Positions 28,892 to 41,455 are shown, counted from the first letter of the stretch. The stretch: DNA of 64,000 nucleotides from Salinicola lusitanus (GCF_003206045.1 NZ_PZJM01000009.1:248001-312000); one strand, 5' to 3'. The notes: generated from the sequence alone by a model not told the origin. Numbers and translations are program-made.

Positions 28892-30436
28892 ATGCAGCAA
28901 CTGAATCCTTCCGAGATCAGCGACATCATCAAGCAGCGTATCGAAAAGCTGGATGTCGCCTCCGAGGCCCGTAATCAGGGCACCGTCGTCAGCGTCGCTG
29001 ACGGCATCGTCCGCATCCACGGCCTGGCCGACGCGATGCTGGGCGAAATGATCGAATTCCCCGGTAGCGTCTTCGGCATGGCGCTCAACCTCGAGCGCGA
29101 CAGCGTCGGCGCCGTGGTCCTGGGCGACTACCTCGAGCTCGAAGAGGGCATGACCGCGCAGTGTACCGGTCGTATCCTCGAAGTGCCGGTCGGTCGCGAA
29201 CTGATCGGCCGCGTGGTCGACGCACTGGGCAACCCGATCGATGGCAAGGGCGACATCGACGCCAAGATGACCGACGCGATCGAGAAGGTTGCGCCGGGCG
29301 TCATCACCCGCCAGTCGGTCGACCAGCCGGTGCAGACCGGCCTCAAGTCGATCGACGCCATGGTGCCGATCGGTCGTGGCCAGCGCGAGCTGATCATCGG
29401 CGATCGCCAGATCGGTAAATCCGCGGTGGCGATCGACGCGATCATCAACCAGAAGGGTACGGGGATCACCTGTATCTACGTGGCCATCGGTCAGAAGCAG
29501 TCGACCATCGCCAACGTGGTGCGCAAGCTCGAACAGCACGGCGCCATGGATCACACCATCGTGGTCGCCGCCGGCGCCGCCGATCCGGCCGCCATGCAGT
29601 ACCTGGCGCCTTACGCCGGCTGCACCATGGGCGAGTACTTCCGCGACCGCGGCGAAGACGCGATGATCGTCTACGACGACCTCTCCAAGCAGGCCGTCGC
29701 CTATCGTCAGATCTCGCTGCTGCTGCGTCGTCCGCCGGGTCGTGAAGCCTATCCGGGTGACGTCTTCTACCTCCACTCGCGTCTGCTCGAGCGCGCCGCG
29801 CGCGTCAACGCCGAGTACGTCGAGAAGTTCACCAACGGTGAAGTGAAAGGCAAGACCGGTTCCTTGACCGCGCTGCCGATCATCGAGACCCAGGGCGGCG
29901 ACGTCTCCGCGTTCGTTCCCACCAACGTGATCTCGATCACCGACGGCCAGATCTTCCTCGAGACGGGGCTGTTCAACTCCGGTATCCGTCCGGCCATCAA
30001 CGCCGGTCTGTCGGTATCGCGTGTCGGCGGTTCGGCCCAGACCAAGATCATCAAGAAGCTCGGCGGCGGTGTGCGTCTGGCCCTCGCCCAGTATCGCGAG
30101 CTGGCCGCGTTCTCGCAGTTCGCGTCCGATCTCGACGAAGCGACCCGCAAGCAGCTCGAGCACGGTCAGCGCGTCACCGAACTGATGAAGCAGAAGCAGT
30201 ACTCGCCGTTGTCGGTGGCCGAGATGGGCGTCACGCTGTACGCCGCCAACGAAGGCTTCCTGGACGACGTCGCGGTCGACAAGGTGCTGGATTTCGAGCG
30301 TGCCCTGCACGACTACATGAAGTCCGAGCACGCCGATCTGCTCGACAAGATCAACCAGAGCGGCGGCTACGACGACGAGATTCAGAAGGGTCTCAAGTCG
30401 GGTCTCGAGTCGTTCAAGTCCACTCAGACCTGGTAA
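28892..30436 (+). CDS. atpA: ATP synthase subunit alpha
   Basis: A 514-residue non-catalytic nucleotide-binding subunit. The P-loop is [13 protein letters not shown] near residue 170, where most bacteria have GDRQTGKT; the Lys is kept and the next residue is Ser, so nucleotide binding should hold. Other landmarks are PRGPVAP-free alpha signature [29 protein letters not shown] (read as two adjoining pieces) with the arginine finger in the SVSRVGG region, and [20 protein letters not shown]. Normal length, 16 bp after atpH. Confidence 0.97.
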   Translation: MQQLNPSEISDIIKQRIEKLDVASEARNQGTVVSVADGIVRIHGLADAMLGEMIEFPGSVFGMALNLERDSVGAVVLGDYLELEEGMTAQCTGRILEVPVGRELIGRVVDALGNPIDGKGDIDAKMTDAIEKVAPGVITRQSVDQPVQTGLKSIDAMVPIGRGQRELIIGDRQIGKSAVAIDAIINQKGTGITCIYVAIGQKQSTIANVVRKLEQHGAMDHTIVVAAGAADPAAMQYLAPYAGCTMGEYFRDRGEDAMIVYDDLSKQAVAYRQISLLLRRPPGREAYPGDVFYLHSRLLERAARVNAEYVEKFTNGEVKGKTGSLTALPIIETQGGDVSAFVPTNVISITDGQIFLETGLFNSGIRPAINAGLSVSRVGGSAQTKIIKKLGGGVRLALAQYRELAAFSQFASDLDEATRKQLEHGQRVTELMKQKQYSPLSVAEMGVTLYAANEGFLDDVAVDKVLDFERALHDYMKSEHADLLDKINQSGGYDDEIQKGLKSGLESFKSTQTW

Positions 30437-30517
30437 GTGGCATGGCCCGCCTTCTCGTCCACGGACGAGAGCGGGCCGGCCCGCCCGACTGAGCGGCATG
30501 AATCAGGGTGATCCGAG

Positions 30518-31408
30518 ATGGCAGCTGGAAAAGAGATCAAGTCCCAGATTGGGAGCATCAAGAACACGCAGAAAATCACCAGCGCCATGGAAATGGTCGC
30601 TGCGTCGAAAATGCGTCGGGCTCAGGAGCGCATGGCGGCTAGCCAGCCCTATGCCAAACTGATCCGCCGGGTGGTCGGCCACGTCGCCAAGGCCAATCCG
30701 GAATACCGTCACGACTACATGATCGAACGCGACGTCAAGCGCGTCGGTTATATCGTCGTTTCCAGTGATCGCGGGCTCGCCGGCGGCTTGAACGTCAACA
30801 TGTTCAAGGCGGTGGTCAAGCACGCACGGGACTGGGACCAGAAGGGCGTGGGCGCCGATTTCGCGGCGATCGGCAGCAAGGCCGGTGGTTTCTTCCGCAA
30901 GCGCGGCGGCAACCTGCTGGCAGCCAAGAAAGGTCTTGGTGATGCGCCGGAAGCCCAGGATCTGGTCGGTAGCGTCAAGGTGATGCTCGATGCCTTCGAT
31001 GAAGGCAGTCTGGATCGGCTCTACGTGGTGTACAACGAATTCGTCAACACCATGAGCCAGAAACCCGTCGTGCGTCAGTTGCTGCCCCTCGAGGCGGTCG
31101 GTGACGAAAACGGTGGGGAAGAACAACCCGGTTCCGGCGACACGCACAAAAGCTGGGACTACCTGTATGAGCCGGATGCCAAGACCCTGCTCGATCACCT
31201 GCTGGTTCGCTACGTCGAATCCCAGGTGTACCAGGCCGTGGTGGAGAACGCGGCTTGTGAGCAGGCCGCGCGCATGATCGCGATGAAGAACGCGACCGAC
31301 AACGCCGGCGATCTGATTGACGATCTTCAACTGGTGTACAACAAGGCGCGTCAGGCGGCCATTACCCAGGAAATTTCGGAAATCGTCGGTGGTGCCGCGG
31401 CGGTATGA
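30518..31408 (+). CDS. atpG: ATP synthase subunit gamma
   Basis: A 296-residue rotor shaft. The N-terminal coiled coil has the signature [23 protein letters not shown], and the C-terminal helix ends with [30 protein letters not shown], the paired strand of the shaft. A Rossmann-like globular part lies between. Residues near 205-215 ([11 protein letters not shown]) form an acidic, glycine-rich insert relative to E. coli, which is in keeping with halophile surfaces. It begins 81 bp after atpA. Confidence 0.96.
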   Translation: MAAGKEIKSQIGSIKNTQKITSAMEMVAASKMRRAQERMAASQPYAKLIRRVVGHVAKANPEYRHDYMIERDVKRVGYIVVSSDRGLAGGLNVNMFKAVVKHARDWDQKGVGADFAAIGSKAGGFFRKRGGNLLAAKKGLGDAPEAQDLVGSVKVMLDAFDEGSLDRLYVVYNEFVNTMSQKPVVRQLLPLEAVGDENGGEEQPGSGDTHKSWDYLYEPDAKTLLDHLLVRYVESQVYQAVVENAACEQAARMIAMKNATDNAGDLIDDLQLVYNKARQAAITQEISEIVGGAAAV

Positions 31409-32869
<1,461 letters not shown>

Positions 32870-32898
32870 GCCTGCAGACACCCGGGAGATAAATCGCT

Positions 32899-33324
32899 AT
32901 GGCCACATTTCAGTGTGACATCGTCAGTGCCGAGAAGGAGATCTTCTCGGGCAACGTCGAGCAGCTCATTGCTGCCGGCGTGGCCGGCGATCTGGGTATC
33001 CTGCGCGGTCACGCGCCGCTGCTGACCGAGCTCAAGCCCGGTCCAGTGCGCGTGATCCAGGAGAACGGCGAAGAAGAGCTCTACTACGTCACCGGCGGCT
33101 TCCTCGAAGTGCAGCCGGATGTGGTCTCGGTGCTGGCGGATACCGCCACCCGAGCCAGCGATCTCGATGAGGCGGAAGCCGAGCAGGCGCGGCAACATGC
33201 GCTGGCCTCGCTCAACGAGAAACAGAGCGAGCTCGACTACGCACGAGCCTCCGCCGAACTGGCCGAAGCCTCCGCTCAGCTGCGCACGCTGCAACAGCTG
33301 CGCCGCAAGGGCGGTCGCGGCTGA
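32899..33324 (+). CDS. atpC: ATP synthase subunit epsilon
   Basis: A 141-residue regulatory F1 subunit: an N-terminal beta sandwich ([58 protein letters not shown]) and a C-terminal helical hairpin rich in Glu, Ala and Arg (from [18 protein letters not shown]) that can inhibit ATP hydrolysis. Last gene of the operon; a strong terminator follows 43 bp later. Confidence 0.95.
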   Translation: MATFQCDIVSAEKEIFSGNVEQLIAAGVAGDLGILRGHAPLLTELKPGPVRVIQENGEEELYYVTGGFLEVQPDVVSVLADTATRASDLDEAEAEQARQHALASLNEKQSELDYARASAELAEASAQLRTLQQLRRKGGRG

Positions 33325-33366
33325 CGCGCCAGGCGCCCAGGCAGCATGTGCTGATGGCAGTACCCG

Positions 33367-33393
33367 AAGGCGACTCCCTGGAGTCGCCTTTTT
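33367..33393 (+). terminator. Rho-independent terminator of the atp operon
   Basis: AAGGCGACTCC at 33367-33377 pairs with GGAGTCGCCTT at 33380-33390, and TTTTT ends at 33393. This is a textbook GC stem plus T-tract, 43 bp after atpC. It separates the ATP synthase operon from glmU. Confidence 0.9.
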
Positions 33394-33485
33394 CATGCCT
33401 GGAGGCCAGACGATCGGATTCTGTCAGGCTGCCTCCGACACGCTAGAATGACGCCCGGTTTTCATTGATCAGAAGGAAGAACGCC

Positions 33486-34862
33486 ATGACTCTCGACGTC
33501 GTGATACTGGCCGCCGGCCAGGGCTCCCGCATGCGCTCGAAGACGCCGAAGGTGTTGCACAAGCTGGCGGGGCGTTCCCTGGTTCAGCACGTCGTCGACA
33601 CGGCATCGGGGCTGGAGCAAGCGCGGCTGCACGTGGTCGTCGGTCATGGCGGCGAGATGGTGCGCCAGGCGTTGTCGACGCCTGCGGACCGCGAGCTCGC
33701 CTTCTGCGAGCAGGCCGAGCAGAAGGGCACCGGGCACGCCGTGGCGCAGGCGCTGGATAGCCTCGGCGACGGCAAGGTGCTGGTGCTCTACGGCGACGTG
33801 CCGCTGATCCAGGCCAGAACCCTCGAGACACTGCTCGAGGGCGTCGACGAGCGTCACATGGCACTGTTGACGGTGACACTCGACGACCCGACCGGTTACG
33901 GCCGCATCGTGCGTGACGGCAAGGGTTCGGTCGTCGCCATCGTCGAGCACAAGGATGCCGACAACCAGCAGCGCGCCATCCGCGAGTGCAATACCGGCAT
34001 CATGGCGATGACCGCCGCCCAGCTCCGGCGCTGGCTGCCCGAGCTTTCCGCCGAGAACGCCCAGGGCGAGTACTACCTGACCGACGTGATCGCCATGGCC
34101 GCCGCCGACGGCGTCGAGGTCACCGCCAGCCAGCCGGGTTCGCCGGTGGAGGTCGAGGGCGTCAACGACCGTCGCCAGCTCGCCTCGCTGGAGCGGGCCT
34201 TCCAGCGGCGTCAGGCCGATCGTCTGATGGCGGCGGGCGTGGGGCTGGCCGATCCCGAACGCTTCGATCTACGTGGCGACGTCACCGTCGGGCGCGATAT
34301 CCAGATCGACGTCAACGTGATCCTCGAAGGCCAGGTGATCCTGGAGGATGACGTCGTCATCGGCCCCAACTGCGTGATCAAGGACAGCGTGCTGCGTCGC
34401 GGCGCCGTAGTGAAGGCCAACAGCCATCTGGAAGGCGCCGAGATGGGGGAGGAGAGCGATTGCGGGCCCTTCGCCCGGCTGCGCCCCGGCACCCGGCTCG
34501 GCGCGCGTGCCCATGTCGGCAACTTCGTCGAGACCAAGAACGCCAGCCTGGGCGAAGGCGTCAAGGCGGGCCATCTCAGCTATCTGGGGGATGCCGAGAT
34601 CGGCCGCGACACCAATGTCGGCGCCGGCACCATCACCTGCAATTACGACGGCGCCAACAAGCATCTCACCCGGATCGGCGAAGCCGTGTTCGTCGGCTCC
34701 AACAGTTCGTTGGTTGCGCCGGTCACCATCGGCAACGGCGCCACCATCGCCGCGGGCTCCACCATCACCCGCGAAGTGAAAGATGACGAGCTGGCGCTGG
34801 CCCGCAGCCGTCAGGTGGCCAAGCCCGGCTGGCAGCGCCCGGTGAAGACGCCGAAGTCTTGA
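33486..34862 (+). CDS. glmU: Bifunctional UDP-GlcNAc pyrophosphorylase / glucosamine-1-phosphate acetyltransferase
   Basis: A 458-residue cytoplasmic enzyme making UDP-GlcNAc for wall and LPS. The N-terminal uridyltransferase has [22 protein letters not shown] (read in two parts) with the GxGxRM nucleotide loop, plus EYYLTDVI. The C-terminal half is a left-handed beta helix with hexapeptide repeats ([18 protein letters not shown]) and the acetyltransferase His in the [18 protein letters not shown] region. The start at 33486 is preceded by AGAAGGAAG. glmS lies 12 kb downstream, so the pair is split by the kdp locus. Confidence 0.96.
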   Translation: MTLDVVILAAGQGSRMRSKTPKVLHKLAGRSLVQHVVDTASGLEQARLHVVVGHGGEMVRQALSTPADRELAFCEQAEQKGTGHAVAQALDSLGDGKVLVLYGDVPLIQARTLETLLEGVDERHMALLTVTLDDPTGYGRIVRDGKGSVVAIVEHKDADNQQRAIRECNTGIMAMTAAQLRRWLPELSAENAQGEYYLTDVIAMAAADGVEVTASQPGSPVEVEGVNDRRQLASLERAFQRRQADRLMAAGVGLADPERFDLRGDVTVGRDIQIDVNVILEGQVILEDDVVIGPNCVIKDSVLRRGAVVKANSHLEGAEMGEESDCGPFARLRPGTRLGARAHVGNFVETKNASLGEGVKAGHLSYLGDAEIGRDTNVGAGTITCNYDGANKHLTRIGEAVFVGSNSSLVAPVTIGNGATIAAGSTITREVKDDELALARSRQVAKPGWQRPVKTPKS

Positions 34863-34918
34863 TGCTGCGTCTGGCCGATGTTCCAAGAGGATGTTTACAA
34901 ACCCTCTGATGATGGGCG

Positions 34919-35013
34919 CCGGGGGCAGGGCAAAGCGAGGGTCCTTTGCCATGGATGGCAAAGGTAGCGCCCAGGGAAGGGTTCACAGCGCCCTCGCGAC
35001 GCCCTGCCGCCGG
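34919..35013. repeat. Nested inverted repeat between convergent glmU and DUF1615 genes
   Basis: Outer arms at 34919-34941 and 34991-35013 are complementary at 19 of 23 positions (CCGG-GCAGGGC and GCGAGGG blocks). Inside them CCTTTGCCAT (34943-34952) pairs perfectly with ATGGCAAAGG (34955-34964) around a GG loop. The result is a cruciform or two-armed RNA of about 95 nt. It may be a dispersed intergenic repeat or a bidirectional terminator; it has no coding capacity. Confidence 0.65.
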
Positions 35014-35077
35014 ATAAGCTCACGTCATCCACCGGTTGGAAAGGCGTTCTAAATCGGCATTGGCCATCCCTTGGCGT

Positions 35078-36190
35078 CTACCCCTTCGCATCCGTCGACC
35101 GAGCGCGGGCCATGCACTGCTGCCAGCGGTCGTCGACCCGCTTGGCGAACCAGGCGGTGGTGAGGTTGCGGGTGATCTTGGGACTTTCGAGCTTGATCCC
35201 CGGCAGGCGCGCGTAGGGGATGGGCTGACCTTCCTGCTGTAGCGCCAGCGAATAGACCTTTTCGTAGAGCGCGGTCCGTTCGAAATCGAGGGAATCCTCT
35301 TTCTCCAGCGCATCGCGGATTTCACCGTCGTCCATATCCAACTGACGCTTCAAGGTGCGTACCGCCAGCTCGGTCTGCCCGGCCTGGCGTGAGCCGGGGA
35401 TGATCAGGTCGCCATCGAGGGCGAGCGGAATCCCGGAAAGCTGGGTGACGGCGGCCTGGAAGGCGGCGTTGCGGCTGGCGTACCAGCCGGCGTTGAAGTC
35501 GGCGAAACGGTAGATCGGCTCGTCGTAGTTGGCCGGATAGCCGAGCAGGTGGGCGATGCCGAAGTAGAGTCCGCCGCGCCGGGTGAACACCTCGTGACGG
35601 ATCGAGCCGTCGATCGGGTAGGGGTAGTTGTCGGCGTGCTTTTCGGCGAAGTCGACGCTGACCTGCATCGGACCGCCGGTGTGCACCGGGTTGAGGCTGC
35701 CGAACAGCTCCCGGCCGAGCGGCGCCATGTCGATGAAATCCTCGAAGATCTCGCTCATCTCGCGCTCGGTGGTGATGTGATCGAGGCGCTCGCTGTAGCT
35801 CTCGCCGGTGGGCGATTCGAGGTTCAACCCGGCAGTCACCAGGAAACCGGGGATATGTAGCGCGCTGGCCCGGCGCTCGATCTCCTGGCGGGCGATGACG
35901 GATAGATTGGGCACGCTGGGATCGGCGTCGTAGGTCGATTCCTGCTCGATCACCGCCAGCGTGGCGCAGAGGTTGTCCTTCGTCGCGGGCAGGTTCTGGG
36001 CCGAGAAGGCGGCGGTGATGTCCGTCGCCCAGCCGTCGCGGTCCTCGGTCGAGGCCGGTATCAGGCCGACCAGCTCGGTTTTTACCGCTGCCGGGCGCTG
36101 CTCGAAGCCGGGCTGCGGTGGCTGGGTGCTGCAGCCGACCAGCAGTGTCAGGCCAAGGGCGGGTGCCCAGCGGAGTCGCCCGGGAATCAT
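35078..36190 (-). CDS. DUF1615 family lipoprotein
   Basis: A 370-residue predicted lipoprotein: the signal peptide ends LLVGC with Cys20 as lipid site. The body has the DUF1615 features LCATLAVIEQESTYDADPSVPNL, FNPVHTGGPMQVS-like SLNPVHTGGPMQVSVDFA, GLYFGIAHLLGYPANYD and YRFADFNAGWYASRNAAFQ. The pattern of an ExExST segment and a PMQVS segment recalls lytic transglycosylase-like folds (Glu then Gly-Pro-Met-Gln), so a wall-hydrolase role is possible but unproven. The start overlaps the argE stop by 4 bp (ATGA), coupling it to argE. Confidence 0.8.
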   Translation of the reverse strand: MIPGRLRWAPALGLTLLVGCSTQPPQPGFEQRPAAVKTELVGLIPASTEDRDGWATDITAAFSAQNLPATKDNLCATLAVIEQESTYDADPSVPNLSVIARQEIERRASALHIPGFLVTAGLNLESPTGESYSERLDHITTEREMSEIFEDFIDMAPLGRELFGSLNPVHTGGPMQVSVDFAEKHADNYPYPIDGSIRHEVFTRRGGLYFGIAHLLGYPANYDEPIYRFADFNAGWYASRNAAFQAAVTQLSGIPLALDGDLIIPGSRQAGQTELAVRTLKRQLDMDDGEIRDALEKEDSLDFERTALYEKVYSLALQQEGQPIPYARLPGIKLESPKITRNLTTAWFAKRVDDRWQQCMARARSTDAKG

Positions 36191-37359
36191 GAATCTCCTC
36201 GTGCGCCGAGATGCTTCACCAGCCGCTGCAGCATCGCGTCGCAGCGTTCGAGCTGCTCGATGGCGATGAACTCGTCCGGCTTGTGGCCCTGATCCATGCA
36301 GCCGGGGCCGCACACCACGGTGGGAATGCCGGCCTCGTGGAACAGTCCGCCCTCGGTGCCGTAGGCGACCGTGCCGAAGTCATCGCGATCCGCCAGGGTG
36401 GCGATCAGTCGCGCCACGTCGCTCGACGCCTCGGTGGTCAGCCCCGGATAGGCCTGCAGCGGCTCGAAGCGGATGTCGGTGTCGGGCTCGACGGCGTGCA
36501 TGCGCGGGAGCAACTCGGTATCGGCGTAGTCGCGCATCTCGCGCTCGACCTCACCGGCATCGAAGCCTGGCAGCGAGCGCACTTCCCAGTCGAAGCGGCA
36601 CTCCGAGGGCACGATGTTGAGCGCCCGGCCGCCCTCGATCACACCGGTCTGCACGGTCGAGAAGGGCGGGTAGAAGCGCTCGTCGTGATGGGCCGGGTCG
36701 GCCAGTCGTTCACCGATCTCGGTGAGCTTGGTGATCATCTTCGCCGCGGTCTCGATGGCGTTGACCCCTTCCGGTGCATAGGCGGAGTGGCAGGGCGCGC
36801 CCTTCACCTGGCAGCGCACGCCGAGTTTGCCCTTGTGACCCAGCACCGGCTTGAGCTCGGTCGGCTCGCCGATGATGCAGGCGATCGGCCGATGCGGCCT
36901 CTCCTCCAGCATCGAGATGATCGAACGCACGCCAAGGCAGCCCACCTCTTCGTCGTAGGAGAACGCCAGATGAATCGGCGTCTCGAGGTCGGCCGCCTTG
37001 AAGCTCGGCACCGCCGCCAGCACGCAAGCGATATAACCCTTCATGTCGGTCGATCCGCGACCGTAGAGCTTGCCGTCCCGTTCGGTCATCTCGAAGGCCG
37101 GTACGGTCCATGGCTGGCCATCCACCGGCACCACGTCGGTGTGTCCGGAGAGCACCACGCCGCCGCGATCGGTGGGGCCGATCGTCGCCCACAGATTCGC
37201 CTTGCTGCCGTCCTCGTTGTGGATCAGTTCGCTATCGACGCCCTGCTCGGCGAGGTAATCGCGCACGAACTCGATCAGGGCAAGGTTGGAATCGCGGCTG
37301 ACGGTGGCGAAGCCGATCAGCTTCTCGAGGAGCGCTTGGCTGTTCAAAGAGGTCGACAT
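36187..37359 (-). CDS. argE: Acetylornithine deacetylase
   Basis: A 390-residue M20 metallopeptidase-fold enzyme of arginine synthesis. Metal ligands are in LSGHTDVVPVDG (His, Asp bridge), YDEEVGCLGVRS (catalytic Glu pair) and EPTELKP; GRGSTDMKGYIACVLAAVP holds the bridging Asp. The start MSTSLNSQALLEKLIGF at 37359 is chosen for AAGGACAAG upstream and normal length. The product is ornithine from N-acetylornithine in the linear pathway. The kdp locus diverges from it; the 177-bp gap holds the kdp regulatory repeats. Confidence 0.9.
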   Translation of the reverse strand: MSTSLNSQALLEKLIGFATVSRDSNLALIEFVRDYLAEQGVDSELIHNEDGSKANLWATIGPTDRGGVVLSGHTDVVPVDGQPWTVPAFEMTERDGKLYGRGSTDMKGYIACVLAAVPSFKAADLETPIHLAFSYDEEVGCLGVRSIISMLEERPHRPIACIIGEPTELKPVLGHKGKLGVRCQVKGAPCHSAYAPEGVNAIETAAKMITKLTEIGERLADPAHHDERFYPPFSTVQTGVIEGGRALNIVPSECRFDWEVRSLPGFDAGEVEREMRDYADTELLPRMHAVEPDTDIRFEPLQAYPGLTTEASSDVARLIATLADRDDFGTVAYGTEGGLFHEAGIPTVVCGPGCMDQGHKPDEFIAIEQLERCDAMLQRLVKHLGARGDS

Positions 37360-37438
37360 GGCGCTTGTCCTTGTGAAGTCGGTGGTCATCGGTAGTCGAT
37401 GATGCCGCTCGCCGGTTCGTTGTGCCACCTGGCTTGGC

Positions 37439-37491
37439 ATTTTTACGTTTTCTTGATGCCTTGCGCCGACTTTCCTCATCGAATTTTTACG
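37439..37491 (+). promoter_or_regulatory. Direct ATTTTTACG repeats before kdpF, candidate KdpE sites
   Basis: ATTTTTACG occurs at 37439-37447 and 37483-37491, 44 bp (about four helical turns) apart, in the argE-kdpF gap. The E. coli KdpE site contains a T-run followed by TACACCCC; the second copy here reads TTTTTACGCCC. Binding by KdpE under potassium limitation is inference. Confidence 0.45.
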
Positions 37492-37536
37492 CCCTTCGAC
37501 TCGACACTGGATCTCTCTCGAACGAGGAGGTGAGCC

Positions 37537-37617
37537 ATGTCCTACCTGATGCTGGCGGTCGCCCTCGCGACCGCCGTCTACCTGCTGGCGACGCTCTGCT
37601 GGCCGGAGCGATTCTAG
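37537..37617 (+). CDS. kdpF: KdpF small membrane subunit
   Basis: A 26-residue single-helix peptide, MSYLMLAVALATAVYLLATL then CWPERF, ending in the PE(R/K)F motif seen in KdpF proteins. GAGGAGG stands 6 bases before the ATG and the stop is 2 bp before kdpA. KdpF stabilises the KdpFABC complex. Confidence 0.92.
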   Translation: MSYLMLAVALATAVYLLATLCWPERF

Positions 37618-37619
37618 CC

Positions 37620-39314
37620 ATGAATGCAATGATGCTCTGCTACGCCCTGCTGATCGGGCTGGCGCTGCCGCTCGGGCTCTATATGGGCCGCGCGCTGGAT
37701 ACGGACCGCCCCAGCGTGATGGATCGTCTCTTCGGGCCGGTGGAGTCGGTCCTGATGCGCCTGGCCGGTGTCGATCGCCGCGCCTCGATGTCCTGGTCGG
37801 CCTATCTGCTGGCGGTGTTGAAGCTTCATCTGCTGTTGGTCGCGCTGGCTTGGCTGGTCTTCATGGGCCAGGGGTTCCTGCCGCTCAACCCCGACGGGAT
37901 CCCCGGCATGAACTGGGATACGGCGCTGCACACCGCCGTCTCGTTCGCCACCAACACCAACCAGCAGCACTATTCGGGCCAGGCCCAGCTCTCCTACCTG
38001 AGCCAGACCCTGGCCATCGTCACGCTGCAGTTCCTGACTCCTGCGACGGGGCTGGCGGTGCTGCTCGCCATCACCCGGACGCTGCTGCGGCGCCCGGCCG
38101 CCACCGACGCCGGGGGCGGGGTGGGTAACTACTACGTCGACCTCACGCGGATCGTGATGCGGGTGCTGCTGCCGCTATCACTGGTTGTGGCCCTGATTCT
38201 GGTGTGGCAGGGCGTGCCGGCGACGTACCAGGGCGCCGAGCGGGTGATGATGCTCGATGGCGGCGCGACCCAGGTGATACCGCGCGGCCCGGTGGCACCG
38301 ATGGTGGCGATCAAGCAGCTCGGCACCAACGGCGGTGGCTGGTACGGCCCCAACTCGACCGTGCCGCTGGAGAATCCGACCGGGCTGTCGAACCTGATCG
38401 AGACGATCGCACTGATGCTGATACCGGTGGCGTCGCTGATCGCGGTGGGCGTCATCAGCGGCCGGCGCCGGCTGATGATGGGGATCGGCGCGGTGATGAT
38501 CGCGTTCTCGCTGATCACCACCAGCCTGATCGTGGTGTCGGAGCGACTGCCCAACGCCGCCCTGGCCGGGCTCGTCGTCGCCGACAGCCCCAATCTCGAG
38601 GGCAAGGAGCTGCGCTTCGGCAGCGACCTCTCCGCGCTCTGGGGCAGCTGGACGACCCAGACCTCCAACGGCTCCGTCAACGCCATGCACGACAGCTTCA
38701 ACCCGCTTGGTGGCCTGGGGCTGCTGATGGACATGTTCGTCAACGTCACCTTCGGCGGCATCGGCGTGGGCCTGATCGGCTATCTGCTCTACCTGATGCT
38801 GGCGGCATTCATTGGCTCGCTGATGATCGGCCGCGCCCCGGAACTGTTCGGCAAGCCACTGGAGACCCGCGAGATGCGCTGGATCTCGCTTGCGATCCTG
38901 GCCCAGCCCCTGATCATTCTCGGCCTGAGCGCGATCACCGTGACCTTCCCCGGCCTGACCGGAAACTCCAATCCCGGCTTCCACGGCCTCTCCCAGGTGC
39001 TCTACGAATTCACCTCGGCGTTCGCCAACAACGGCTCCGGCTTCGAAGGGCTCGGCGACGCGACGCCGTGGTGGAACCTGACCTGCGTGGTGGCGCTGGC
39101 GGTCGGCCGCTTCCTGCCGATGCTGGTGCCGCTGGCGGTGGCCGGCTGGCTGGCGGGCAAGCGCACGGCACCGCAAGGGCGTGGCAGCCTGGTCATGGAG
39201 AGCGGCGCCTTCGTCGGACTCAGCGCCGGTGTCATCGTCATCGTCAATCTGCTCGGTTTCCTGCCCGCCCTGGTGCTGGGACCGATCGCCGAACAACTGG
39301 TACTCGCCCCATGA
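37620..39314 (+). CDS. kdpA: Potassium-transporting ATPase subunit KdpA
   Basis: A 564-residue channel-like subunit with four pore repeats. Filter-like segments are visible at [28 protein letters not shown], and [11 protein letters not shown] near the end, each with the TNxG/GxxG pattern of the superfamily of K+ transporters. It selects and carries K+ in a high-affinity system induced at low potassium. The start at 37620 follows kdpF by 2 bp. Its stop overlaps the kdpB ATG by 4 bp. Confidence 0.96.
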   Translation: MNAMMLCYALLIGLALPLGLYMGRALDTDRPSVMDRLFGPVESVLMRLAGVDRRASMSWSAYLLAVLKLHLLLVALAWLVFMGQGFLPLNPDGIPGMNWDTALHTAVSFATNTNQQHYSGQAQLSYLSQTLAIVTLQFLTPATGLAVLLAITRTLLRRPAATDAGGGVGNYYVDLTRIVMRVLLPLSLVVALILVWQGVPATYQGAERVMMLDGGATQVIPRGPVAPMVAIKQLGTNGGGWYGPNSTVPLENPTGLSNLIETIALMLIPVASLIAVGVISGRRRLMMGIGAVMIAFSLITTSLIVVSERLPNAALAGLVVADSPNLEGKELRFGSDLSALWGSWTTQTSNGSVNAMHDSFNPLGGLGLLMDMFVNVTFGGIGVGLIGYLLYLMLAAFIGSLMIGRAPELFGKPLETREMRWISLAILAQPLIILGLSAITVTFPGLTGNSNPGFHGLSQVLYEFTSAFANNGSGFEGLGDATPWWNLTCVVALAVGRFLPMLVPLAVAGWLAGKRTAPQGRGSLVMESGAFVGLSAGVIVIVNLLGFLPALVLGPIAEQLVLAP

Positions 39315-41455
39315 AGCCCATCGACGACAGTACCTTCGTTTCCCGTTCCCGAACGGGAAGAGACAGCGGGAGCGATAGGGAGAGCCCTGTGAAGCGTGAC
39401 CTGACCAGACGCCGACCCCGTGCCGCGGCAACGACCCTGCAGGTGCAGCCGCTGCTCCTGCTGGTGGAGTCCTTCAAGCGCCTGAATCCGACCAGCCTGG
39501 CGCGCAACCCCGTGATGGCGGTGGTCGCCATCGGCACGCTGATCTGCGCGCTCTACACCACCCTCGCCTTTGCCGAGGCCAACGGCCAGGGTGGTTTCGC
39601 TTTGAGCGTGACGCTGATCCTGCTGGCCACGGTGCTGTTCGCCAACGCCGCCGAGGCGATGGCCGAGGCCCGTGGCAAGGCCCACGCCGGCAGCCTGCGC
39701 GCCACCCGCGGTGAATTGAAGGCACGACGGCTGACCCACAGCGGTGAGGAGACGGTTGCCGCCGACCAACTGCGCCGCGGCGATCGTGTCCGCGTATCGG
39801 CCGGCGAACTGATCCCCGCCGATGGCGAGATCGTCCAGGGTGCCGGTTCGATCAACGAGTCCGCCGTCACCGGCGAATCCGCGCCGGTCCTGCGCGAGGC
39901 GGGTACCGACAACAGCGGCGTCAGTGCCGGGACCAAGCTGCTCTCCGACGAGCTGATCGTCGAGGTCAGCGTCGACCCCGGCGAGTCGCTGCTCGATCGC
40001 ATGATCGCCCTGGTGGAGGGCGCCAGCCGCCAGAAGACGCCGAGCGAGCTGGCGCTGTCGGTGCTGCTCTCCACGCTGACGCTGGTGTTCCTGATCGTCG
40101 TGGTCACGCTGGTGCCGATGGCGCGATTCGTGGGGATCGAGACCTCGACGGTGATGCTGGTGGCACTGCTGGTCTGCCTGATACCCACCACCATCGGCGG
40201 GCTCTTACCGGCCATCGGTATCGCCGGGATGGAGCGGGCCATGCGCGCCAATCTCATCGCCAAGTCCGGCAAGGCGGTGGAGATCGCCGGCAGCATCGAC
40301 ACCCTGCTGCTCGACAAGACCGGCACCATCACCCTGGGCGATCGTCGCGCCACCGAGTTCGCACCGTGCCACGGAATCGACATGAAGCGGCTGCGCGAGG
40401 TCGCCGGTATCTGCTCGCTCGAGGACCCGACGCCGGAGGGGCGCTCCATCGTCGTGCTGGCGCGGGAACAGGGCGCTTCGCTGGCGGACGAACAGGGCGC
40501 GTCACTTACGCCTGTCGAAGATGCCGAGGTGGTGCCGTTTTCCGCCACCAGCCGGGTTTCCGGCCTCGATTTCGCCGACGGCCGACGCTGGCGCAAGGGC
40601 GCGCCCAATGCCATTGCGCGCCAGGTGCAGGAAGCCGGCGGGCGGCTACCGGACGATTACGAGGCGCTGGTCGAACGGATCTCGCGCCACGGCGCCACGC
40701 CGCTGGCGGTGGCCGAGGACAACGTGCTGCTGGGCGTGATCGCGCTGTCGGACGTGATCAAGCCAGGCATCGCCGAGCGCTTCATGCAGCTGCGCGAGAT
40801 GGGGGTGAAGACGGTGATGATCACCGGCGACAACCCGATCACCGCCTCGGCGATCGCCGCCGAGGCCGGGGTCGACGACTACATTGCCGAGGCAACGCCG
40901 GAGCGCAAGCTCGAACTGATCCGTGAGGAACAGGCCGCCGGTCGGCTGGTGGCGATGATGGGCGACGGCACCAACGACGCCCCGGCGCTGGCCCAGGCGG
41001 ACCTGGGCCTGGCGATGAACTCCGGCACCCAGGCAGCGCGGGAGGCGGCCAACATGGTCGACCTCGACTCCGACCCCGGCAAGCTGCTCGAGGCGGTGGA
41101 GATCGGCAAGCAGCTGCTGATCACCCGTGGCGCGCTCACCACCTTCTCGCTGGCCAACGATGTCGCCAAGTACTTCGTCATCCTGCCGGCGATCTTCGCC
41201 GCCAGCGTGCCGGCATTGGGTGGGCTCGACGTGCTCGACCTGCACTCGCCGGCCTCCGCCGTGCTGTCGGCGGTGATCTTCAACGCCCTGGTGATTCCCG
41301 CGTTGATTCCGTTCGCCCTGCGCGGGGTGCGGGTCCGTGCCACGAGCGCCAGCGCCATGCTGCGGCGCAACCTGCTGATCTACGGTCTCGGCGGCCTGCT
41401 GCTGCCGTTCCCCGCGATCAAGCTGATCGATCTGGTCGTCGGGCTGTTCGTCTAG
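39311..41455 (+). CDS. kdpB: Potassium-transporting ATPase ATP-binding subunit KdpB
   Basis: A 714-residue P-type ATPase. The phosphorylated Asp is in [11 protein letters not shown], the actuator has [17 protein letters not shown], and the hinge is [18 protein letters not shown]. The N-domain is marked by [12 protein letters not shown]. The N-terminus holds about 26 extra polar residues compared with E. coli. Two starts are possible: ATG 39311, coupled to kdpA by ATGA overlap, or GTG 39389 with AGGGAG upstream, which would give the usual 688-residue length. A direct duplication, [14 protein letters not shown], is seen near residue 390-403. Confidence 0.95.
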   Translation: MKPIDDSTFVSRSRTGRDSGSDRESPVKRDLTRRRPRAAATTLQVQPLLLLVESFKRLNPTSLARNPVMAVVAIGTLICALYTTLAFAEANGQGGFALSVTLILLATVLFANAAEAMAEARGKAHAGSLRATRGELKARRLTHSGEETVAADQLRRGDRVRVSAGELIPADGEIVQGAGSINESAVTGESAPVLREAGTDNSGVSAGTKLLSDELIVEVSVDPGESLLDRMIALVEGASRQKTPSELALSVLLSTLTLVFLIVVVTLVPMARFVGIETSTVMLVALLVCLIPTTIGGLLPAIGIAGMERAMRANLIAKSGKAVEIAGSIDTLLLDKTGTITLGDRRATEFAPCHGIDMKRLREVAGICSLEDPTPEGRSIVVLAREQGASLADEQGASLTPVEDAEVVPFSATSRVSGLDFADGRRWRKGAPNAIARQVQEAGGRLPDDYEALVERISRHGATPLAVAEDNVLLGVIALSDVIKPGIAERFMQLREMGVKTVMITGDNPITASAIAAEAGVDDYIAEATPERKLELIREEQAAGRLVAMMGDGTNDAPALAQADLGLAMNSGTQAAREAANMVDLDSDPGKLLEAVEIGKQLLITRGALTTFSLANDVAKYFVILPAIFAASVPALGGLDVLDLHSPASAVLSAVIFNALVIPALIPFALRGVRVRATSASAMLRRNLLIYGLGGLLLPFPAIKLIDLVVGLFV

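Noticed and set aside
38204-39310. In-frame extension of kdpB that would give a protein of over 1000 residues
   Set aside because: The extension lies in another frame of kdpA and has Arg/Gly/Asp-rich nonsense composition; KdpB begins at 39311 or 39389.
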